A stretch of 64,000 nt of DNA, from the NCBI GenBank assembly GCA_904063045.1, contig CAJFCJ010000003.1, positions 2,652,504 through 2,716,503 on the forward strand, in the 5' to 3' direction. This DNA is from Dimorphilus gyrociliatus. Its lineage: Eukaryota > Annelida > Polychaeta > Dinophilidae. The translations under genes were made by a program, and so were the position numbers. Positions 55,393 to 64,000 of this stretch are shown one piece after another (position 1 is the stretch's first letter; every line of letters begins with the position of its first letter). Under the pieces are notes generated by a model. That model did not search any database. It was not told where the DNA came from and worked only from the letters and a program-made list of their open reading frames with translations.

Positions 55393-55956
55393 CAAATCAA
55401 TTTAGGCCGTTGGAAGAACACCGAGGAAAAAAGACTCTACGGGGTCGGACTAATGTGGTCAGATGTGTTCGGTGCCAGATGCAGACTGACAGTACTGGCT
55501 CTTGAGAACCGGACGCCCTTATGCGCTATCCATCACATTTTAGGCCTATTCTAGCCCTTTTTTTTTCATACTTATACCTCACGCCATGTAGTCATATTCA
55601 TTAAATGTCTTAGTAGTAAATTTTTACGTAGGATCATTTGATTTTCTATAAATTAGTATATATATATATATATAAAAAGATAGAAGAGGTATAATGTATG
55701 TTATAGTCGCATTCACATCCTATATACACTGTATATATATTTATAGAAGTAAGTATAGAAAGTAGTACGTAGTTTAAATTAGCGCTTGGATCTTGTTTCT
55801 CTAAATTTTGTATCATTTATCTATCATACTGTTCAATACAAAATATTAGTGTTTTTTCTATAATACATATGCTGAAACTATGCATTTATAAAAGCTTGTT
55901 TGTAGTTTGTAATGTTTGTAGCGCAACGCCTTTAAAATATTCAACAACTCGCGTTG

Positions 55957-56002
55957 ACGGTTCGCTTACAGATTAGTTGCGACTAATCTGTAAGCGAACC
56001 GT
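55957..56002. repeat. Perfect inverted repeat, 21-bp arms and 4-base loop
   Basis: The arms 55957-55977 and 55982-56002 are exact reverse complements around TGCG; each starts or ends with ACGGTTCGCTTAC or its complement. A smaller inverted repeat (CAACGC...GCGTTG) flanks the left arm. At 46 nt it is shorter than a typical microRNA precursor. Confidence 0.9.
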
Positions 56003-57311
56003 TGTACATTTAAAGGAAAAAAGAAGAAGAGCCTTTCCCCCAAAGAGGTCATTTGTTTAAAGAGTGTCGATCTGCTTGTTTTCTAGTCTAGCTTTTTTTA
56101 GCTACCTCCTTTTTCTTTCACTTTTGGTCGCTCTCTCACTCATTCACTATGTATCTATCTCTGTGCCTGTCTCTTTCTCTGTTTCTTGATCGTCCTTCTC
56201 CTCTTCTTAATTTTGTATTTTCCAAGTGTAGATGTTTTCATTCTTAACTTAGGTAAATACAACAAGTCATAGACTTTGCTAATGTTAAGAATATAGAGAA
56301 TATTTACATTTTCATTTCATTATCGTTAATTACCTTATTAATATTTATGGTTATACATAGGATACCATATTCTTAAATTTATTAACAGTTTATTCTACAT
56401 AGTTCCTAATTATTGTTTTCAATTGATGGTTGTCGAAAGCCTTTTAATAATAATACTCTATAGTAAGGATAGTCTAAATCATTGTCATGTAACTCCTTTA
56501 AACATCGAAAACATTGTCTCTTTGGTCGAAAACACCCGTCAGCGAAAAAACTAGGTAGATTGCTGTTCCGGGATTTGCGCCGCAAATTCGACGCCAATTG
56601 CCAATCGCCTTCTTCACTTTGGCGATGGCGCGTCACTATTCCCCCTTCCTCCCCCCTTCCCTCTCGCCCTGTCTTTATTTCGCTATTTTCAAACTATTGT
56701 AATGCTCATCGGCCCTTCATTTTCTTCGTCTCACTATTCCTATACTTTCGTCTCCCTTTTGCACTGTTTGTCTACTTTCTTTCTATTCTATAGATTGGCA
56801 GATGGTTAAACACTCTTAGCATATCTTAGATTTACTTTTTCTTTTCTCTAACGCATGTCTGATTCTACCACCTAAGTCAAGGGAAAGAACATTGGGTCTT
56901 AAAGGCTTGAGCAACAACTAAACCCTCATTGGTGAAGCTTTGACAGATTGATGATACGCCAAAATTAACTTCACACCGTTTTGTTGAGAAATTTATTGTT
57001 AAAATTCTTCGTATATCGTGAATATTCCCAAAGGTTCTTAAGGCAAAAAGGAGAGAGGTGGGGTGAAAAACGAGGAAAACAAGAGAGAGATGGGGTGAAG
57101 GATATATTCATCTATACATAAATAGTGAAGATTTTTTCGTTTCGAGGAGACGACAGGGAATTAGAGGCAATCGGATAGCGTCATCAAAGTGTAGGGCTAA
57201 TGGAGGTGTAGGACAGGTTATGAGTACTATCAAGCGTCTCTCAGACGTGCTAACGCTGAATGCGTCAAAGTGATCGATAACAGTGATAGGTCACCCACGG
57301 TTTTACATTCG

Positions 57312-57321
57312 ATCACGTGAT
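57312..57321. promoter_or_regulatory. ATCACGTGAT palindrome
   Basis: A further perfect TCACGTGA-core site; function unknown. Confidence 0.25.
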
Positions 57322-58779
57322 TTTGGCCTGCTATAACTAATAATGTTGTTGTTACCCCTCATCTCCCTCTTTGCTTCAATCCCTCTCTTCTTGTAATATC
57401 CGCTTTTAGTATCAACTTACACAATAAATATGCTACTCTGCACTAAAAACAAAGATAAGGATGGAAAAATGGAAATTTTCTCAACAAGTTTTAGTTTTAT
57501 TACCCAGAAAGAGCAAGCTATGGAGGAAATGGGAATTAGTTCCCAGAAAGAAATGTTGGAAAGAGCGGCTAAATCGATTGTAAGATGTCTCTGATGATAG
57601 TAGACAGTCTGGTCGACTTCTCTAACCTTCCAACCCTATTACAAAATAAGGTTGAGAACTGAAGAGCAATGACACAATCCATTAGAAATGTTCACCATCT
57701 AAAACAGAAACTCTAGATTGCTAATTGACTGGTTCCGAAAGGCTAGCTAATAAATAATAGACCTAAACACAATTCCTTTCCCCGCCCTACAAAAAAAAAG
57801 GTGAAATTGGGATTGAGTTAAATTTTCCTTTTTCCTCTTTTACTCTTTTCTTAAATAACATTTTCTCTTAAATTTCCATCATTCTCTTTTTTGATTATTT
57901 GACCTTGATTTTCCTTATTCAATATGCTACAAGAAAAAAAAATCTCTGTGATTGTTCTCTTTCTTGTTTAAATTAATCTTTCTCCTCAATTAAATCTAGA
58001 GCTCTCTTCTTAAATTTTTATGTTTTTGCTTATTTGTTAACGATAACAGAAATTGAGGCATAGTAATTGTCCAAAAAGTGAATGTCTAGAGAGTTTCTCT
58101 TTACATTTATATATAGAAATTTTAAATAGAATTTACTGTATATTTTATAGTCTTTCTAAAAGAGATTTTATTCATTTATCTCTAGTTTATCTTTATCAAT
58201 TGACATAAATATTTAAATGTAGATATATATATATATAGTTTTAATAATAATTATTTTCTTTCACAATCATTTTAGATTAATAACGTTTTTATTCTAATAA
58301 CTTTCTCATTTATAATCTGAACTATTTCCCCATAGTAAGATTTTCGCTAAAGTGATTTTGTAATAGAGAAAGTGATAATTATTGTGTTTACAACACACGA
58401 AGCACTACGGACATCTAGCGTTAATTTCTCACAGGGATAGACTATTTATTTAGAAAAGGATAAAAATGGATCATAAATAGACAATAACCATGAGATATTT
58501 AATAAATCTTTTAAAATCTATAACTTTAATTGGAAATAGCATTAACTTTCTTTTGTTGTATATATAAATATAACATTTTTCTAATATAGAGATTATAATA
58601 GATTGGAAAAGTATTCTAAAGTACAGATTCTTTCTTTTTAAATCAAATTTAATCAATTGTTTAATTGTTCCTTTTCCCTTTAGAAATAGACACTCTTCTT
58701 TAACAATCTTGTGTCATCAATGAAATATTTTTTAGTAGGTCTTAATTAAAAAATAAGAAGTAAATAAGCTAGAAAAACA

Positions 58780-58836
58780 GAGGAGGAGGAGGAGGAGAAG
58801 GAGGAGGAGAAGGAGGAGGAGAAGGGCGGAGGGCGG
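58780..58836. repeat. (GGA/GAG)n purine tract
   Basis: About 57 bases of nearly pure GGA repeat. Confidence 0.9.
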
Positions 58837-59126
58837 AAATGTAACTTAGTTTTCCAACAATTTCATTGATTAAAAGTCAAGTTTGGCAAACTTAATTAGA
58901 GTAATTTCTAAAACTTTTAGCAGGCGCACAAACAAAAGAGAAACGACTGGTCACGCTCATTAAACAATTTTAGACCTAAGAGTACTTTTAGATGTAAAAG
59001 TACTCTATGTATTCTGCCAAACATGTCCGTTTCTTTCCAATAATTTAGTTGGATAAAGGATAATTTAACGATGGCATCCAATATCTTACTAGAAAGAAAG
59101 ATACTTTTGCTCTTATTATAATTATA

Positions 59127-59134
59127 TCACGTGA
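59127..59134. promoter_or_regulatory. TCACGTGA site
   Basis: Fourth TCACGTGA in the window, 360 bp to the left of the candidate exon at 59484; function unknown. Confidence 0.2.
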
Positions 59135-59483
59135 CTTGTTTATCTTAAATCTATTTCGAGCCTACAGTTAACGATTTTAGACGGAATATTCTATCAATTT
59201 TCTTTATGAATAAAGCAGCAAATAATATTATTTTATTCCATTTTACGCTGAATAAACTCTTTACGCTATGAGTTTAAGTATACGGTAGATGGCGCCGGTT
59301 GTATTACTAAATTCTCCAATAATCCAAAAAAAAGAAGCCCTTATGAGAGTTCAAATGTTTCTTATCGATTACCATTGGGGTATTTTACCGATTAGAAGCT
59401 TACACTAGTTCTACTTGTGGATTATTTTGCCAAAGATAAAATATTACATCATAATAGTAAAAAATGTTTCAGTCAGTACTCAC

Positions 59484-59550
59484 CACAGTTGCTTTCCTTT
59501 TTTAAAGAACCTAGTGACAGTCAATTTTAATTGGATCGCATTACGAAAGT
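59484..59550 (-). other. Candidate internal exon, minus strand
   Basis: 67 bp framed by an excellent acceptor (poly-T then CAG) and a consensus donor (GTGAGT). One frame is open (RNAIQLKLTVTRFFKKGKQL). Spliced to 52927 it would give a stop at once, so it is either a 5' UTR exon of the CUB gene or belongs to another gene. Confidence 0.35.
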
Positions 59551-62500
59551 CTGAAAAAAAAAACAACGAAGTTTCTTTAATGTAAACATTGTATAAAATT
59601 AGCTATAAGAGCACTAATTATCTTGACAGATTAGTAACTATTTATTTCTCAAATACGTCACATTAAACATAAACTTTCTTCCATTTCAAGCATCGCAGAA
59701 AACTTTGCATTTTTTTTTGTTTTTTCATCATTTACTTATAAACCTTATTTCTCCTTAAGACACGCTTACTTTATTATCTCTAAGCCAGTAGGTTAATAAG
59801 TAAATCTATAATAACGATAGTTAAGTAGTTTACAAATACACTTTTCTCTGCAGATGTTGTTTAAGAATTTTGTACTAACAAATATTACCACGTGTTAATG
59901 CAATTGGCTAATAAGTTTAAAAGAGTAAAAATGATGAAAACTGCTGACCGATACATGTTTATTACAAAGTCAGGTTTCTAGTAATCATTAAATTTTAAAG
60001 AGTTTAAGTAACGTCGATTAAAAATTTAGGAAAGAATGCTTTTTATATTTGACAAGAAAGGGAAGCAGTAATGCAACAGTAAAACGAGACGCTGGAAAGA
60101 AGATAGTAATAATAATAAAGAAAGGAAAGAAGATAAGAGCTTAGAAAACTAGAAATTCATTATATAGAGTTCGAGAGAGAGAGAGAGAGAGAAAAATATC
60201 CAAAATACAAAGTATAAAGTAAACTAAATAATTAGAAGAATATAAAGGTTTATATATACACAAGAGTATATATCCTTTCAAGATTTTTTTTACAAATAGT
60301 CATTTATATATCCATATATTTAAAATGTATATACAGTCTATGTTTGTAGTTGAAGAATATAAAGAAATATCCTCTCTTTCTTTCTTTTTAATCAAAACTT
60401 AAAAAGACTGATATGGACGAAAAATATATTAAAAAAATAAAAGAAAGAATATGCATACTTTTATATTAAATAAACTAACAGTTGCTATGTTTTTTGTTTG
60501 CTGTGTTGACAAACTAAGATTCAGAATTAGTGTAGAAATTTTACTGTATATTTTACTAACTTAAAAAAAAGTCGATATGAAGTCGGTAAATAGCTAAGGA
60601 ATTAGCTTAGTCATCCGTCTGGGTAGTTGAAAAAGAAAACAGAAAGAGGAAATTTCTCGCCAGAAACCTTTCTAGATAGTTTGTCTATTTGCAAATTTTA
60701 TAGGCCTGTATTTGAGGTTACTCAGAGTGAGATAAGTAGACTAAAAATAGATTTTTACATTTTTTTAATAAATATGTATCATTTAATAAAAAAAGAGGAG
60801 AATATCGTGTATTGCCATACTGCGCACAGACATATATATAAGCGCAGCTGCGATTGGAATGGAAGATAGGAAAAAGGTGCTCTTTTATCCCTCAGATTGC
60901 TCTTCTTCTCATCTCCTATTTCGCAGCTTTTGCAGATCCTGTTAAGGAGGGTCGAGAAAGGTGGAATGTTTAATCTCGTAAGAGCATGTTTCGCTTGCTG
61001 AATAGTGAATGAGACAGTTCCGCCTCTGATGTTCCAATTGTACATCATTTATAATGCACCCTTGTAGATAACTGTAGTGTGGGTCCTAATTTCCTGTCAC
61101 TCTTTGATCTCGACAGTTTTCATTGGTTATTAATAGAACAATGTTCTTGTAGCTTTTTTTCTTTTTCAGTAAAAGGCAAATATTATAATTCAATTGATTT
61201 ACTATGAAAATATTATCACTCTTTTTTCTTTCGTTTTTGTAATGATTCAAAATCTTTGTTTCCTTAATTCTTTTCCTACTAATTAACGATTTAGTATGAG
61301 AGATACCGTTATCCAATTATCATCCTCCTCTGTACCTTAAACACGGTATACGTGTTACATCTTATTGCCTATTATCTATATGTAACAATTGATAATTAGG
61401 TAAATATAAACATTGAATAAGGGGTTAGATGAAATGGAACGAAAGAAATGCGAGAAAATGAGGACAAAGCTAATTCAAAAGGAAAGGATTTCAAAAGAAG
61501 ATGAGAGAAGGGGACAAAAGCAAAAAAAAGTAAAGTATCAACGACAAACTAAGAACACACAGAGTACTGTATTTTTTTTTCATAAAAAAAACTCCTGTTA
61601 GTATATAGTATAAATTATATACTGTACTTTCCACATGTATTCTATTCATGTGCAAGAAAACATTATGTTGGTTATAGTAAATCTGAATTAATTTGAATAT
61701 ATTAAAAGGAAAACATATTACTTTTTCACCCATAACCTTGGTGCAACGATAGAAGAAAAAAAAGAACTTTGCTTATGAAATGGACTTTCTCACCGTTAAT
61801 CTTAGGTTATTTACTGGTTTTTCCATATTAATAAGATCCTTAGCATAAATGTATCTCGTATGCATTCGGATGTTGTTTAGCATAAAAGGAAGTTGACCTT
61901 CTGTACTATACGATATCTTTATACCTCGCGTTATCGTTTTCTATTGATATAAAATGCCTTCTTCAATTTTCTACTAAAGCATAATGTTTATATATAACGT
62001 TTAATTAAAGTTTATATTTAATTACTTAGTTAATTAAAAACAGCTTTCATTTGGCACATTCTGTTTTTTCATTTTAATACAAAGCTGTATAATTAATTTT
62101 GATTTCTTTCTATAGATTCTTTTACTATAATCAAAAGATGCTCTCACACCCAAAAATCCAATAAACATCTGCATAAATATAGCTCTAGAGGGGAAATACT
62201 ATACAGTAAAAACTGAAACGATTATCGACTATAGATATTATAAATAACGAAATGGTATATATATTAAACTATCTTCAAGTTAAAATCACAGAGTAATCTT
62301 AAGAATAAATTGGACCCGGTCTAACTTGTTAATAAATTACTAATTATCAGTAAAAGTTAATAAGAGGAGTTAATAGTCAATTAGTCAGCTAATTAAGGTT
62401 AATTTATTCAACTGCCGTAATCTCATGGGAAGAGGGGAGAGGAGCAGCGGGTACATAGTGCAAGAAGGACGATATTTGTAGTAAAGTATTTTATTAACAC

Positions 62501-63748
62501 ATTTTGACAAAAGTTGCAAAAGAGAGATAGAGTGGGAGAGAAAGAAACATTCGGAAATGGAAAGCAAAAGCGATCAATTCTAGTTAAAAGATGATTTATA
62601 AGAAACGGCGTATGCAACTCGGTATTGTCATTAATTAATAGATTGCACTGAAATCATTGACGAACACTCGACGTATCGATAACATTTACGCTAGACGCCA
62701 TCGATCATGACGAGAAACGCTGAGGGGGGGAGGGGGAATATTTTTACAACGTTCTCTCTTCTTCTATGCGTTTTTCCTTCGTTTTATGTCGTCTTTGCCT
62801 ATTTTCTATTATTTTGTTTTTGCTTGGACCTTTTTATCATAGGCAAAACAACACCAAAGACAAACGCCTGGAGTAAATTATCAAAAGGCTAATATCGGGC
62901 GTCTACCGACAACGCTTTTGAAGTTCTCTTAGAGAAGTTTATGAAGCGTAGGCGGTCGGTTAATTCTAATGTAATACGATTTGAGAAGAAAGTGAAATGT
63001 TTACATTTCGGCACCTGGAGGTTACCATAGAGTCTTTTCCAAAATGTTCTACTTCTAAAACAGTACGGTATACTTATAACTTATAATGCCAAAGTAGTTG
63101 AATAAAAAAAAACTCTGTCTAATCTCGTTTCTTTCTCTTCGCCTTATTGAGATCCGCTTCATACGCAAACAGTTTTTACCTGCGTTAATAGGTATACTTA
63201 ATATGCAAATTAACCGCAGGCTTTACCCATTAATATAAAGTGAACAAGAGATTTTTTTTGTTTTCTATATCATTCATTCAGTAAAAAATTTTCAAGTTTT
63301 GTTGTTGTTGTTTTTTTCCCCAATTATCATTTGACTTTCCCAAAAAGTGATAAAGTTATTCTTAACGTGACGAAATCATAGGGAAAAAAATTTCTTGAAT
63401 TCGCAAATTTTCTGTTCCGTTTGAAAAATTAGACGCCTTTATTTAATTATTAATACTGCACTTGACACTGCTAATATTTTATTGGGATTTTATAATGAAT
63501 TGTAATTAGAGTAGTTTGCTGTTACTTGACAAACACTTTCCTATTTTTCAATGTATATATAATGTGTATATTTTGATTATCTTTCTTTACAATACATATA
63601 TAAATATATACTAATAATATATACTATACGAAGTTTGTTTGATTATTTGAAAAATGAAATATAAAACCTTGTAATTGGCATTGATCGAGTACTAAAAAAA
63701 CTTCCAGTTGAAAGGTTATGACCCTTTTTCTATTCCTAGTGCTGTACA

Positions 63749-63750
<2 letters not shown>

Positions 63751-63789
<39 letters not shown>
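63751..63789. repeat. TA microsatellite
   Basis: Uninterrupted TA run of about 38 bases. Confidence 0.9.
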
Positions 63790-63791
<2 letters not shown>

Positions 63792-64000
63792 TTTAAATTA
63801 AGATAAAAGATATCTGTATGCCGATACAATATAAATGTATTCATTCTGAAATTAACCAAGTTAATTTACCTTGATAAATTGCTTATAATTCAATATTCCC
63901 TCTCACAATTTCTATTTCTATCTCTTTCCTCAGTCTTTCCAATACTCTATATTGCTTATTTTTATGGAAAATATTCTATAGAATGGTTGGTTTCTTTTAA

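Larger units (their letters stand above)
52928..64000. other. Upstream region without supportable genes
   Basis: AT-rich with GC-richer islands at 53140-53330, 55080-55560, 56520-56660, 57150-57320 and 62640-62960. Some islands have chance open frames on both strands. They probably contain promoters or 5' UTR exons of the CUB gene or of a gene beyond the right edge. Confidence 0.4.

Noticed and set aside
60779-61048. 89-codon minus ORF (MMYNWNIRGG...)
   Set aside because: Real ATG and mixed composition, but no domain, no splice context and no second exon; kept only as a note.
62385-62617. Two overlapping minus ORFs
   Set aside because: Leu/Ser/Phe-rich frames in the same DNA, no supporting signals.

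Overview
The window looks like nuclear DNA from an AT-rich invertebrate animal. Supporting this are spliced genes with GT..AG introns (many of 50-150 bp, some of several kb), animal-type proteins (iodotyrosine deiodinase, an mTORC2 PROTOR subunit, CUB and C-type lectin proteins, omega-class glutathione transferase), AATAAA signals, and abundant TA, GA and TC microsatellites. I cannot fix the phylum; a spiralian-type small invertebrate is only a guess. There is no sign of prokaryotic, plasmid, CRISPR or viral sequence.

The left part (about 0.6-27 kb) is gene-dense. In order it holds: a PRR5/PROTOR-like gene (minus, running off the left edge); an unnamed charged coiled-coil protein (plus); a CUB + C-type-lectin membrane receptor (minus); a sulfotransferase (minus); glucose-6-phosphate isomerase (plus); an amino-acid/auxin-permease transporter (minus, convergent with GPI); a decayed GPI fragment; an omega glutathione S-transferase (minus); a small RIIa/Dpy-30-like protein (minus); iodotyrosine deiodinase (plus); and a possible new 71-residue three-exon gene (plus). 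For most of these the exon chain was rebuilt by hand with matching splice phases from start to stop.

The right part (27-64 kb) is dominated by one minus-strand gene for a secreted four-CUB protein of the SOL-1/NETO type. Eight coding exons spread over about 26 kb join in frame to 618 residues. Its longest intron contains two further signal-peptide exons whose phase also fits the CUB3 exon, so short two-CUB isoforms from internal promoters are likely. The DNA around and upstream of this gene is non-coding as far as I can see. It holds microsatellites, palindromic bZIP/bHLH-type sites, a perfect 21-bp-arm hairpin and a few GC-richer islands.

Nothing here looks like an operon-type system. The points most worth a second look are the nested alternative first exons of the CUB gene, the CUB-CTLD-PPxY receptor, the GPI fragment, the putative 71-residue gene, and the dispersed TATACAGTATA-type motif.
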